The notes beneath the pieces are model-generated. The model had not been told where the DNA came from. It did no database searches and worked only from the letters and a program-made list of their open reading frames with translations. 64,000 nt of DNA from Aphidius gifuensis (Eukaryota > Arthropoda > Insecta > Hymenoptera > Braconidae), in assembly GCF_014905175.1 (NCBI RefSeq), contig NC_057788.1, positions 21,546,154 through 21,610,153 of the forward strand, given 5' to 3'. Positions 50,091-60,756 of this stretch are shown in pieces (position 1 is the first letter of the stretch; each line of letters begins with the position of its first letter). Position numbers and translations under genes: made by a program.

Positions 50091-51039
50091 CTAGAGATTT
50101 CGTCGATTTGCATCAGGATTCTATAATGAGTAAGAAGGTTTTGTCCAAGTTTTCCAAATATTTTTTTAATTGTTCTTGCCTTTTATAACAAGGACAACAA
50201 ATTTTCTAAATAATTTTTCATCCCATTAAGAACATTACTCATAACAATGAAATCAATATTTCATACAATTCTATGTAGTAAATAAATTCTTAATACTTTA
50301 TTATATCAATAGTTATATCTATCTTTATATATTATCTCATAGTATCCCACAAACACACCTTATTTATATGCAATATAATATAATGATGCTGTCTGAGTAC
50401 TGTCTCCCAAAATATATCATTCAAATAACTCCTAATGTGGTTTTTACAGTAAATTCATAGATGGCATCCTAATCAATTTAAATGGCGGTTCACTTATTCA
50501 GGAACTATAATAATAATATTTACATAAAAAAGAAATGACACACACATGAATCCAACAGCCTTAACTTTGGCACAGTATATTTTAATAACAACAAACAAAA
50601 ATAACAAGTAATGTACTAAGAGTAATTGATAAACACCAAAAGCAAGACGTGAAATGTGTATGCATTAATAATCGTTACTTATTTTTTACCTATTTTTTAT
50701 GTTGTTTTGGTATCGAAAATAAATCTAGGACATGTGGATCCATCAAACTATATGTGAGTATTAACTGTCATAACAATTACTTGTTTATAACACTATTTCC
50801 TTATTATTAAGTTAAACTTAGAACTTTTTTATTGTGCAAATAAATGCATGAGTATTGTGCAAGTTATACTGTGCTACATACAATTATTTATACAATAATT
50901 TTAATTGAATATCAAGCTTTAAAAAAAAACAATCTTTTATGTCATTAAATTATTTTATCTATGTATTGTTGTTGTCATTATTATTATTGTGAGTTTATTA
51001 ACATGTCAAAATATCATTCTATTGTTCAAGATAATCAAC
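50091..51039. other. Upstream region of the fukutin-like gene
   Basis: AT-rich DNA with no recognisable gene. It should contain the promoter and 5' UTR of the plus-strand gene starting at 51040, but no convincing core promoter was identified. Confidence 0.4.
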
Positions 51040-51905
51040 ATGAGTCCTTGGCCACGCAGACGCTTTCGTGTTACACCACTACGAACGTTGATTGCATTTT
51101 TATGTGTCCTGTGTGTCTTTTGGTATAATCTTGGACGAGAAGAAAAACCAACTCATCCATGCAGTGTTCCTGAAGAATTTACTGGACAACTACACGTTCT
51201 TGCTTATCGGTATAGATAACAAATAAATATATCAGTGACTGACATGACATGTTCATGAATTTAAAATCTATATGCATTGTTTACATTCTTATTTTTATTT
51301 CCAGTACACATTTAGTATTGGAGAAACTTGGCATCAATCATTTTCTCTGCTTTGGATCACTTTGGGGTCAAGTACGCATTGGTCGAGCATTACCATGGGC
51401 AAGAAAAATTGAAATGTGTCTTATTGATACACTTCGTGATGATGTGCTCATATCAAAAGCATTTAAAGAGGATGGACTTAGTGCATCATATTTATATGCA
51501 TCAGGAATATATAAAATTCAAGAAAATAATCATCATAAAAATTCACCAACTGTTGAAATTATTGTTTTCGAGGAAGACTCTGTGGTATGATATATAAAAA
51601 TTATATTTTAAAATTAATTAACTAGTCAAAATGATTATTCATAGTTTAATGTTTTCTAGACAAGAATGATGAGACGAGTTGGATGGACAAGACGTGTTTT
51701 ACCACCTGATTGTGAATTGTCACCAAGTCTTCAATGTTTTCCACCTCAATTGGTGATAATGCCATTACCAATAAAGTCGTTTGGTGGATATCTTGTTCAC
51801 GTTCCTCGTGAAGGTATCGAGCTACAAAAGTATCATTATCCAAATGATTGGTGGCTTGAAATAAAGCCAACAGATTGTATTGATTCACATCAAGAAAATA
51901 CGTAA
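51040..51905 (+). CDS. Fukutin/LicD-like type II membrane protein, 231 residues
   Basis: Exons 51040-51209, 51305-51584 and 51660-51905 (stop TAA), phases matched. The N terminus MSPWPRRRFR is basic and is followed by a membrane anchor (about residues 15-29), giving a Golgi-type II topology. Residues 66-90 (GINHFLCFGSLWGQVRIGRA then LPW) resemble the G-x-L-x-G-x-x-R...PW core of LicD/fukutin-family phosphosugar transferases, which work on glycan or teichoic phosphodiesters. The acidic D-x-D that normally follows PW is replaced by ARKIE, so catalysis by the usual mechanism is doubtful. The protein is short for fukutin. The start at 51040 is the first in-frame ATG. Convergent with an Hsp70 gene; the pair is duplicated at 56.3-60.8 kb. 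Family assignment is moderate. Confidence 0.65.
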
Positions 51906-52979
51906 TACAAAAAGCAACATCAGCTAGATTCAATTTAAAGCTTCCTCTAAAAAGTTGGACGTAAAAATAAATAAATAATAATTATGTATAAAGACAAAAT
52001 AATATAATCTATCAACGATAATTTATTTGCTAAAATAAATTTTTACTAGTCAACTGTTAAACTGGTCCAGCATAAAACTTAAATGTTTAATTTGCTCGAA
52101 TTGATATAAATTTTTAGTTAAATAATTAAACAAACGATTTTTTAACTAACAAGATGATTACAACATATTCACAGTGATAATATTTATTAATATAGAAATT
52201 AGCATATCGTATGTCGTAAAATTATTTCAAGTACTTTGATTAGATTATCAAACTTGTGTTTGACTTATTTAATAAATTATAGAAAAAATTTGATTTTTTA
52301 GTCATTGTCATTATTGGTCAGTATTAAAATAATATTTACTTATATATTTATTGATTATTTTATTATTGACAAAATACCTACCTTAGTTGTTAAGATTGTT
52401 GAGATGTCTTTGATGGAACATGTGGTCCTTGTTTTAATTATACAACCAAGTGGAAGAGCAACAATTTTTCAATACTAATTTATATCTCAATGAAAATACT
52501 TGACGTGTTTTTATTATTACTATTTTAATTTTGTAAGCAGTGACAATTTTTAAATATATATTTTTTTATTTAAAAAAAAGAATGCTCCAAGTTGCAAACC
52601 AAATTTGTGCTGGGTAATAATTTTAAACTATGATACAAAAACCTGTTAATAAATTAAATATTAATTAATTATTTTTTGGAAAGGTTCATAATTAAATCAA
52701 CACTCAAAAAATTAATGTTAACTCATTATTTAATAGAAAAAAAAACATATTTGTATCTTGTATATTGAATTACAAATTCCATTTAGAAAGAATACAATAA
52801 TTAATTGTAATTTAAATGATACTACCATGTCATAGTATGCATTGAAATAAAAAAAATTAATTAATAAATGTGTAATGAAAACGTAACTTGAATATTTTAG
52901 AAAGTGAAAAAATAATAGAAATTATTCAAAAATAGCATTAGAAAAATATATTAAGTACATACTTTTGTTGAAAAATTAA
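51906..52979. other. Convergent 3' spacer between fukutin-like gene and Hsp70 (copy A)
   Basis: AT-rich, with no supported gene. Matches 57139-58284 in copy B with indels that break any shared reading frame. Confidence 0.6.
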
Positions 52980-55094
52980 TCAGAATAATGCATTCCACAC
53001 ACGAGTCATGATAGATGGAGGCTTGTTGATAATGGATTCACACTCTTCTTTCATTTTTTGCAAAAATTCAACATAATGATCTTTGTTACTTGGGTTGGCA
53101 TCCAACAAATTATAAGCATCTTCACACATTTTGTTGATTCGATCTTGCTCATTTTGATTAAGCTTGGAACAGTGCTGTTTAACACCATTTTTCATTGATA
53201 TAATATACTTATAGAGATGGTTTTTTGCTGATGCAATTTCTCTATCTTTTCTTGACATAATTGGTGTGATAACTCTTTCGATTTCTTGTAACTTTTTACA
53301 GTACGGTTCAGCTACGGCAAACTGATTTTTTTTCATCCACATCAAAGTATTAGAACAGATGTTGTGTATTTGTTTTTTTTCATCTTCAGTAAGATTAGAA
53401 GTGTTGTCATAAATAGCCTGTTGCATGAAATTAACATATGACTCTAAACTATGCTTAGCTTCCAAGATATTTCTCTGGTTGTCATCGTAGCTTCTGTATT
53501 TTTCAGCATCAGCTATCATCTCGTCGACTTTTTTTTTAGACCAACGTTCTTCATTATTCACGATTGTGATATTATTTTTACAATCACTCGTTACCCCTTT
53601 CGCTGTAACGTGAAGAATTCCATTGACATCGATTTCAAAGGTCACATCAACTTCTTCTGTTCCCAGTGGTGCCGGTGTGATGCCACTTAATCTAAATTTA
53701 CCAAGGAAATTATTATCCTTATTAAATGTTCTTTCACCTTCAAAAATGAAGATCCCTATCACCTCTTGATTGTCAAGACTTGTTCCGAATCTTTTCGTAT
53801 TTTTGCAAGGTATTTTTGTATTTTTTTTAATAATAATCGACATTAAATGATCATGACCATGGTTGTTAGTACTTATTCCAAGTGATAGTGGAGTGACATC
53901 TACAAGACGCACAGCTTGGAGAATTTCTGATTTTTTTCCTTCTTCAGATAACATTGCTGCTTGTACAGCTGCCCCATATGCAACAGCTTCATCTGGATTG
54001 ATTGAAAAATTTAATTTTTTGCCATTAAAAAAGTTTTGGAGCATTGACTGAATTTTTGGAATCCTAGTCGAGCCTCCAACTAGTACAACATCATCAATAT
54101 CAATTTTCTCAATTTTAGCACCGGTAAGTGCTTGCTCAACTTGCTCAAGAGCCTCAATAAAAGATTCAGCACAAAGTTCTTCAAACTCGACTCTGGAAAT
54201 TTTAGTCTCAAAATCAATGCCATCAACAAGTGCTTCAACTATAATATCAGCCTCAGTACTCGAAGACAAGTCATGCTTAGCACGAACTGCTGCTGTCCTA
54301 AGTCGTTTCAATGCCTTCGTATTTTCTTTAACATCATTGCCAGTTGTTGCTTCAAATTCTTCACAAAGATGATCGACTAATATTGAATCAAAATCTTCAC
54401 CACCAAGATGAATATCACCAGTTGTTGATTTTACCTCAAAATCTAAGCCTTCTTTGATTGATAAAATTGAGACATCAATCGTTCCACCACCCAAATCAAA
54501 TATTAATACATTTTTCTGGCCTTTAAGATTTTTATTAAGGCCATACGCCAAAGCAGCTGCTGTTGGCTCATTGATGATACGTAATACATTTAAACCAGCA
54601 ATTTCTCCCGCGACCTTGGTTGCATTACGTTGTGAGTTATTAAAATAAGCCGGTACAGTAATAACAGCATCTTTGACTTTTTCATTAAGAAAAGCTTCAG
54701 CTATTTCTTTCATTTTTTCCAAAACCATTGAGCTTATTTGTTCTGGATTAAATTCTTCAACTTTACCACTAATTTCCACTTGAATTTTTGGATTATTTTC
54801 CACACCATCACTTACAACTTTGAATGGCCATTGTTGAATATCAAGTTGAACTTGTTCTTCATCAAATTTACGTCCAATAAGTCGTTTGGCATCAAACACA
54901 GTGTTGGATGAATTTAATGCTGCTTGATTTTTTGCAGCTTCACCAATAAGACGTTCATTTCCCTTGAAGGCAACATACGATGGTGTTGTTTTCATTCCTT
55001 GTGCGTTGGAAATGATATCAACTTTGCCACCTTGCCAGACAGCAACACATGAGTATGTTGTGCCCAAATCAATGCCAATAGCATGGCCAGACAT
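52980..55094 (-). CDS. Divergent cytosolic-type Hsp70, 704 residues, no EEVD tail (copy A)
   Basis: ATP-driven chaperone of the Hsp70 family; intronless, as is common for inducible insect Hsp70s. Nucleotide-binding signatures are intact: GIDLGTTYSCV (residues 7-17), IFDLGGGTIDVS, NEPTAAALAYGL, VLVGGSTRIPKIQ. The linker region reads VDVTPLSLGIS. There is no signal or transit peptide, so cytosol/nucleus is expected. Oddities: the product is longer than the usual 640-655 residues, ends RVWNALF instead of EEVD, and the C-terminal helical lid appears twice (about 543-613 and 614-691; compare KHSLESYV and KNHLYKYI, 77 residues apart). The substrate-binding beta domain is also diverged (HDHLMSIIIKKNTKIPCK). 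Without EEVD it should not dock TPR co-chaperones such as Hop or CHIP. An HSE-like element lies about 370-395 bp upstream. Confidence 0.93.
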   Translation of the reverse strand: MSGHAIGIDLGTTYSCVAVWQGGKVDIISNAQGMKTTPSYVAFKGNERLIGEAAKNQAALNSSNTVFDAKRLIGRKFDEEQVQLDIQQWPFKVVSDGVENNPKIQVEISGKVEEFNPEQISSMVLEKMKEIAEAFLNEKVKDAVITVPAYFNNSQRNATKVAGEIAGLNVLRIINEPTAAALAYGLNKNLKGQKNVLIFDLGGGTIDVSILSIKEGLDFEVKSTTGDIHLGGEDFDSILVDHLCEEFEATTGNDVKENTKALKRLRTAAVRAKHDLSSSTEADIIVEALVDGIDFETKISRVEFEELCAESFIEALEQVEQALTGAKIEKIDIDDVVLVGGSTRIPKIQSMLQNFFNGKKLNFSINPDEAVAYGAAVQAAMLSEEGKKSEILQAVRLVDVTPLSLGISTNNHGHDHLMSIIIKKNTKIPCKNTKRFGTSLDNQEVIGIFIFEGERTFNKDNNFLGKFRLSGITPAPLGTEEVDVTFEIDVNGILHVTAKGVTSDCKNNITIVNNEERWSKKKVDEMIADAEKYRSYDDNQRNILEAKHSLESYVNFMQQAIYDNTSNLTEDEKKQIHNICSNTLMWMKKNQFAVAEPYCKKLQEIERVITPIMSRKDREIASAKNHLYKYIISMKNGVKQHCSKLNQNEQDRINKMCEDAYNLLDANPSNKDHYVEFLQKMKEECESIINKPPSIMTRVWNALF

Positions 55095-55463
55095 TGTTAT
55101 AATTTAATTTTTAATTTTATATTATTGTTTTTTTTTTTTAATTAATTTTTATTGTTGTTTATTATTGTTTTATTGTTGTTTTATTTTTCTTGTCGTTTTA
55201 AACAGCACAGTTCACAGTATAACACAAAGCACACCTTCGACTGTGGTAGTGTGGTGTTCAGTGGTGTTGACTATAGAGAATAGACAGAGATTGAATCAAC
55301 TGAATAACGTTTCTGTGGACACTGGACAGCAGCAGCAAGCAGCAGACACAGCAGCCAGCAGGGGAATCCCCTAAAAATGAATGGTGAGGGCAGCGAGGGG
55401 AAAAAAAGCAGTCGTTCCTCCGATTTTCAAAATGTTTAACATCATTGTCCCCGAGTGTCTCCT

Positions 55464-55488
55464 CGAGTGTTCTCGAGTCTTGAGCTCT
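55464..55488. promoter_or_regulatory. Heat-shock-element-like pentamer array (copy A)
   Basis: CGAGT GTTCT CGAGT CTTGA GCTCT forms alternating nGAnn/nTTCn-type pentamers, with GAG in place of GAA. It lies upstream of the minus-strand Hsp70 and is conserved in copy B. HSF binding is inferred. Confidence 0.45.
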
Positions 55489-55619
55489 ATAGTGTTTATA
55501 TGATCACTGAAATATCTCAATGTTTTGATATTTCTATTTCAGATGTAGACGGTAAGATAATGTCAAAAAACGTAAACAGTGCTACTTTGTATTGCAAAAG
55601 TTATTGCAGGTTCATCAAT

Positions 55620-55794
55620 ATTCGCCGACAAGAAATGTTAGTCGCGATAGAAAAATATGAAGGCGCTTGTTGTTGCTTTCATGTGAATTCGACCTTATTT
55701 TTGCATTTGCATACGACTATGGCAGCTTCACATGAAAGCAACAACAAGCGCCTTCATATTTTTCTATCGCGACAAACATTTCTTGTCGGCGAAT
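55620..55794. repeat. Near-perfect 68-bp inverted repeat (hairpin or MITE-like)
   Basis: Arms 55620-55687 and 55727-55794 match at 67 of 68 positions when one is inverted, with a 39-bp loop. Weaker pairing extends outward to GTTATTGCAGG (from 55600) and CCCGCAATAAC (to 55818). The arms start ATTCGCCGACAAGAAATGTT. It sits between the two segmental-duplication copies. No transposase is present; a snap-back remnant or MITE is plausible. Confidence 0.85.
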
Positions 55795-56337
55795 CGTTAT
55801 TGCGGGACCCGCAATAACTCCCGCAATACGGGACCAAGAATAGCACTCCAGAACACGGTTCACCTAATGCCAAGCAATTTTTTTTTGCCCCTGTCCACAG
55901 GTAAGCCAGGTAAAAATTGATAATTTATACAATTCAAAATTGATTGGTGTTTGTTCAATACTTTTAATTTTATTATATTAAGTTAATTTTAAAATCTCAA
56001 TCACATTAATTCTATCCCGGCCAAGATATTAATTTTTGAAAATTAAAAAAAATGCCAATTATAAAGTACGTTAAAACTGATTGGCGAGCTATTGTATTTT
56101 TTTTTAATGTATTTTAAATATAAAAAAAAAATCTCAATCAAAAAAAAAAATGGCTAAAGGGGTTAAAAAAATTATTAAAAACTAAATTATAAAATTTAAA
56201 TTGTAGAGCAATGCGGGGGCTTAGCGGTATGGGGATTACAGAGGGGCGCGGAAAAAATAGAGTAGTGGGAAGTTTGGCAGTCAGCTTGGAGTTTATATTA
56301 GAAGAGGAAAACTATAGAGAGAAAAAAGATAAAAACT

Positions 56338-57138
56338 GTGTGTCTTCTGGTATAATCTTGGCCGAGAAGAAAAACCAGCTCATCCATGTAGTGTTCCTGA
56401 GGAATTTACTGGACAACTACACGTCCTTGCTTATCGGTATAGATAACAAATAAATATATCATTGACTGACATGACATGTTCATGAATTTAAAATCTATAT
56501 GCATTGTTTACATTGTTGTTTTTATTTCCAGTACACATTTAGTATTGGAGAAACTTGGCATCAATCATTTTCTCTGCTTTGAATCACTTTGGGGCCAAGT
56601 ACGCATTGGCCGAGCATTACCATGGGCAAGAAAAATTGAAATGTGTCTTATTGATACACTTCGTGATGATGTGCTCATATCAAAAGCATTCAAAGAGGAT
56701 GGACTTAGTGCATCATATTTATATGCATCAGGAATATATAAAATTCAAGAAAATAATCATCATAAAAATTCACCAACTGTTGAAATTATTGTTTTTGAGG
56801 AAGACTCTGTGGTATGACATATAAAAATTACATTATAAAATTATATTGAACTAGTCAAAATGATTATTCACAGTTTAATGTTTTTTAGACAAGAATAATG
56901 AGACGAGTTGGATGCGGACAAGACGTGTTTTACCACCTGATTGTGAATTGTCACCAAGTCTTCAATGTTTTCCACCTCAATTGGTGATAATGCCATTACC
57001 AATAAAGTCGTTTGTGGATATCTTGTTCACGTTCCTCGTGAAGGTATCGAGCTACAAAAGTATCATTATCCAAATGATTGGTGGCTTGAAATAAAGCCAA
57101 CAGATTGTATTGATTCACATCAAGAGAATACGTAATAC
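56338..57138 (+). pseudogene. Truncated, frameshifted fukutin/LicD-like copy (copy B)
   Basis: Matches the gene at 51040-51905. Homology starts inside exon 1 (CVFWYNLGREEKPAHPCSVP readable), so the start codon and most of the membrane anchor are missing. Exon 2 (56532-56811) is intact and nearly identical. In exon 3 (from 56889) a 2-nt insertion after GTTGGATG shifts the frame and leads to a TGA at 56985-56987; a further 1-nt deletion follows near 57012. Introns are retained, so it arose by segmental duplication. Recent inactivation is likely because exon 2 shows little decay. Confidence 0.85.
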
Positions 57139-58284
57139 AATGAGCAACATCTGCTAGATTCAATTTAAAGCTTCCTCTAAAAAGTTGGACGCAAAAATAA
57201 ATAATAATTATGTATAAAGACAAAATAATATATTGATATTTACTGAGATATTTTGATGAAAATATTTTGGTAATTATCATGATACATATAATCTATCAAC
57301 GATAATTTATTTACTAGAATAAATTTTTACTAGTCAACTGTTAAACTGGTCCAGCATAAAACTTAAATGTTTAATTTGCTTGAATTGATATAAATTTTTA
57401 GTTAAATAATTAAACAAAATCATTTTTTAACCAACAAGATGATTACAACATATTCACAGTGATAATATTTATTAATATAGAAATTAGCATATCGTATGTC
57501 ATAAAATTATTTCAAGTACTTTGATTAGATTATCAAACTTGTGTTTGACTTATTTAATAGATTATAGATAAATTTGATTTATTAGTCATTGTCATTATTG
57601 GTCAGTATTAAAATGATATTTACTTATATATTTATTGGTTATTTTATTATTGACAAAATACCTACCTTAGTTGTTGAGATTGATGAGATGTCTTTGATGG
57701 AACATGTGGTCTTCGTTTTAATTATACAACCAAGTGGAAGAGCAACAATTTTTTCAATACTAATTTATATCTCAATGAAAATACTTGACGTGTTTTTATT
57801 ATTACTATTTTAATTTTGTAAGTAGTGATAATTTTTAAATATATATTTTTTTTATTTAATTTTTGTTTTTATTGAAAAAAAAGAATGCTCCAAGTTGCAA
57901 GCTAAATTTGTGCTACGTAATAATTTTAAATTATGATACAAAAACCTGTTAATAAATTGAATAATAATTAATTATTAATTAATTATTGGGAATTATCGTA
58001 ATTAAATCAACACACGAAAAGTTAATGTTAACTCGTTATTTAATAGAAAAACAAACATATTTGTATCTTGTATATTGAATTACAAATTCCATTTGGAAAG
58101 TATACAATAATTAGTTATAATTTTAATGATACTACCATGTCAACATTGAAATAAAAAAAATTAAATAATAAATTTGTAACGAAAACGTAAGTTGAATATT
58201 TTATGAAGCAAAAAAAAAGTAGAAATTATTCAAAAAATAGCATTAGAAAAATATATCAAGTACATACTTTTGTTAAAAAATTGA
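57139..58284. other. Convergent 3' spacer, copy B
   Basis: AT-rich, homologous to 51906-52979, with extra inserts (for example around 57230-57290). No gene is supported. Confidence 0.55.
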
Positions 58285-60390
58285 TCAAAAAAATGCATTC
58301 CACATACGAGTTATGATAGATGGAGGCTTGTTGATAATGGAATCACATTCTTTCTTCATTTTTCGCAAAAACTCAATATAATGATCTTTGTTAAGTGAAT
58401 TGGCCTTCAAAAACATACGGGCGTCTTCACACATTTCGTTGATTCGATCTTGATCATTTTGGCTGAGCTTGGAACGGTGTTGATTAACACCATTTTCCAT
58501 TGATTTAATATACTTATAGAGCTGATTTTTTGCCGATGCAGTTTCTCTCTCTTTTCTTGACATGATTGACATAATAACTCTTTCCATTTCTTGTAACTTT
58601 TCATGGTAAGGTTCAGCTTCGTCAAATTGATTTTCTTTCACCCACATCCAAGTATTAGAACAGATGTTGTATATTTGTTTTTTTTCATCTTCAGTAAGAC
58701 TAGAAGTGCTGTCATAGATAGCCTGTTTCGTTAAGCGAACATATGACTCTAAACTATGCTTAACTTTCAACATATTTCCCTGGTTTTCATCGTAGCTCCT
58801 GAATTTTTCAGCGTCAGCTATCATCTCGTCGACTTTTTTTTTAGACCAACGTTTCTCATTATTTACGATTGTGATATTATTTTCACAATCACTCTTTACT
58901 CCTGTTGCTGTAACATGAAGAATTCCATTGACATCGATTTCAAAGATCACATCAACTGCTTCTGTTCCCGCTGGTGCTGGTGTGATGCCGATTAATCTAA
59001 ATTTACCAAGGAAATTATTGTCCTTGACAAATTTTCTTTCACCTTCAAAAATACAGATTTTCGTCACCTCTTGATTGTCGCACGATGTCACGAATCTTTC
59101 CGTACTTTTGCATGGAATTTTTGTATTTTTTTTAATAATAATCGACATTAGATCATCGATACTAACACTTATTCCAAGTGATAGTGGAGTGACATCTACA
59201 AGACGCACAGCTTGGAGAATTTCTGATTTTTTTCCTTCTTCAGACAACATTGCTGCTTGTACAGCTGCCCCATATGCAACTGCTTCATCTGGATTTATTG
59301 AAAAATTTAATTTTTTGCCATTGAAAAAGTTTTGGAGCATTGACTGAATTTTTGGAATCCTAGTCGAGCCTCCAACTAATACAACATCATCAATATCTAT
59401 TTTATCGGTTTCAGCACCAGCAAGTGCTCGCTCAACAGGTTCAAGTGCTTTAATAAAAAGTTCAGCACAAAGTTCTTCAAATTCGACTCTGGAAATTTTA
59501 GTCTCAAAATCAATGCCATCAACAAGTGCTTCAACTATAATATCAGCCTCAGTACTCAAAGACAAGTCATGCTTAGCACGAACCGCCGCTGTCCTAAGTC
59601 TTTTCAATGCCTTCATATTTTTTTTAACATCATTGCCGGATTTTGCTTTAAATTTTTCACAAAGATGATCGACTAATATTGAATCAAAATCTTCACCACC
59701 AAGATGAATGTCACCAGTTGTTGATTTTACCTCAAAATCTAAGCCTTCTGTGATTGACAAAATTGAGACATCAATCGTTCCACCACCTAAATCAAATATT
59801 AATACATTTTTCTGACCTTTAAGATTTTTATCAAGACCATACGCCAAAGCAGCTGCTGTTGGCTCATTGATGATACGTAATACATTCAAACCAGCAATTT
59901 CTCCCGCGACCTTGGTTGCATTACGTTGTGAATTATTGAAATAAGCCGGTACAGTAATAACAGCATCTTTGACTTTTTCATTAAGAAAAGCTTCAGCTAT
60001 TTCTTTCATTTTTTCCAGAACCATTGAGCTTATTTCTTCTGGATTAAATTCTTTAACTTCACCACAAAATTCAACTTGAATTTTTGGATTATTTTCCACA
60101 CCATCACTCACAACTTTGAATGGCCACTGTTTAATATCCAACTGAACTTGTTCTTCATCAAATTTACGTCCAATAAGTCGCTTGGCATCAAACACAGTGT
60201 TGGATGAATTTAATGCTGCTTGATTTTTTGCAGCTTCACCAATAAGACGTTCATTTCCCTTGAAGGCAACATACGATGGTGTTGTTTTCATTCCTTGTGC
60301 GTTGGGAATAATATGAACTTTGCCACCTTGCCAGACAGCAACACATGAATATGTTGTGCCCAAATCAATTCCAATTGCATGACCAGACAT
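58285..60390 (-). CDS. Divergent cytosolic-type Hsp70, 701 residues, no EEVD tail (copy B)
   Basis: Paralogue of the Hsp70 at 52980-55094, again intronless with a full-length frame. The ATPase domain is almost unchanged (GIDLGTTYSCVAVW; IFDLGGGTIDVSILS; VLVGGSTRIPKIQSM). Differences concentrate after residue 400: a shorter loop at SVSIDDLMSI accounts for the 3-residue length difference, and the lid has many substitutions. The same lid duplication and the same short hydrophobic tail (ITRMWNAFF) are present, so these features predate the duplication and are retained. Both copies lacking stops suggests both are functional. Its 5' region has a better HSE than copy A and a CACAGCACTG microsatellite near 60577-60606. 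Confidence 0.93.
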   Translation of the reverse strand: MSGHAIGIDLGTTYSCVAVWQGGKVHIIPNAQGMKTTPSYVAFKGNERLIGEAAKNQAALNSSNTVFDAKRLIGRKFDEEQVQLDIKQWPFKVVSDGVENNPKIQVEFCGEVKEFNPEEISSMVLEKMKEIAEAFLNEKVKDAVITVPAYFNNSQRNATKVAGEIAGLNVLRIINEPTAAALAYGLDKNLKGQKNVLIFDLGGGTIDVSILSITEGLDFEVKSTTGDIHLGGEDFDSILVDHLCEKFKAKSGNDVKKNMKALKRLRTAAVRAKHDLSLSTEADIIVEALVDGIDFETKISRVEFEELCAELFIKALEPVERALAGAETDKIDIDDVVLVGGSTRIPKIQSMLQNFFNGKKLNFSINPDEAVAYGAAVQAAMLSEEGKKSEILQAVRLVDVTPLSLGISVSIDDLMSIIIKKNTKIPCKSTERFVTSCDNQEVTKICIFEGERKFVKDNNFLGKFRLIGITPAPAGTEAVDVIFEIDVNGILHVTATGVKSDCENNITIVNNEKRWSKKKVDEMIADAEKFRSYDENQGNMLKVKHSLESYVRLTKQAIYDSTSSLTEDEKKQIYNICSNTWMWVKENQFDEAEPYHEKLQEMERVIMSIMSRKERETASAKNQLYKYIKSMENGVNQHRSKLSQNDQDRINEMCEDARMFLKANSLNKDHYIEFLRKMKKECDSIINKPPSIITRMWNAFF

Positions 60391-60731
60391 TATTATAGTT
60401 TAATTTTTAATTTTATATTGTTTTTTTTTAAATAATTTTTATTGTTGTTTATTGTTTTATTGTTTATTGTTTTATTGTCGTTTTAAACAGCACAGTTCAC
60501 AGTATAACACAAAGCGCGTGGTGTTGACTATATAGAGAATAAAGCAGAATAAAGATTGAATAACGTTTCTGTGACACACAGCACTGCACAGCACTGCACA
60601 GCACAGTGGACAGCAGCAGACGCCAGACAGCAGCCAGCAGGGGAATCTCATAAAAAATAAAAATCATAAAAACCTTCAAGGCCAGAGGGGAACAAAGCAA
60701 TCGTTTCTCCGATTTTTAAACTCATTGTCCC

Positions 60732-60756
60732 CGAATGTTCTCGAGTCTTAAGCTCT
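60732..60756. promoter_or_regulatory. Heat-shock element (copy B)
   Basis: CGAAT GTTCT CGAGT CTTAA GCTCT: contiguous alternating pentamers with GAA, TTC and GAG cores, the standard HSF trimer-binding layout. About 340-365 bp upstream of the Hsp70 start. Confidence 0.5.

Larger units (their letters stand above)
51112..55548. repeat. Segmental duplication, copy A
   Basis: Spans most of the fukutin-like gene, the convergent spacer and Hsp70 with its upstream region. Homology with copy B (56338-60799) begins near GTGTGTCTTYTGGTATAATC and ends near ATCTCAATGTTTTGATATTT. Both introns and the spacer are conserved, so this is a DNA-level direct duplication and not retroposition. The copies are highly similar, with many small indels in noncoding parts. 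Confidence 0.9.
55095..56337. other. Hsp70 upstream region and unique junction DNA between the duplicates
   Basis: 55095-55548 is the duplicated Hsp70 5' region, with AGCAGCAGCAAGCAGCAG-like triplets near 55327. 55549-56337 is not duplicated and holds the inverted repeat at 55600-55818, a CCCGCAAT-rich stretch (55801-55835) and a G-rich patch (56210-56280). No gene is supported. Confidence 0.5.

Noticed and set aside
53451..54648. Plus-strand ORFs of 62-82 residues inside Hsp70
   Set aside because: Antisense shadows of the Hsp70 coding frame.
55732..55920. 62-residue ORF in the junction DNA
   Set aside because: It reads through one arm of the inverted repeat and has no recognisable feature.
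57589..57813. Possible extra exon or ORF in the convergent spacer (also 52.3-52.5 kb)
   Set aside because: Conserved between duplicates only as expected for recent duplication; a 1-nt indel breaks the frame in copy A.
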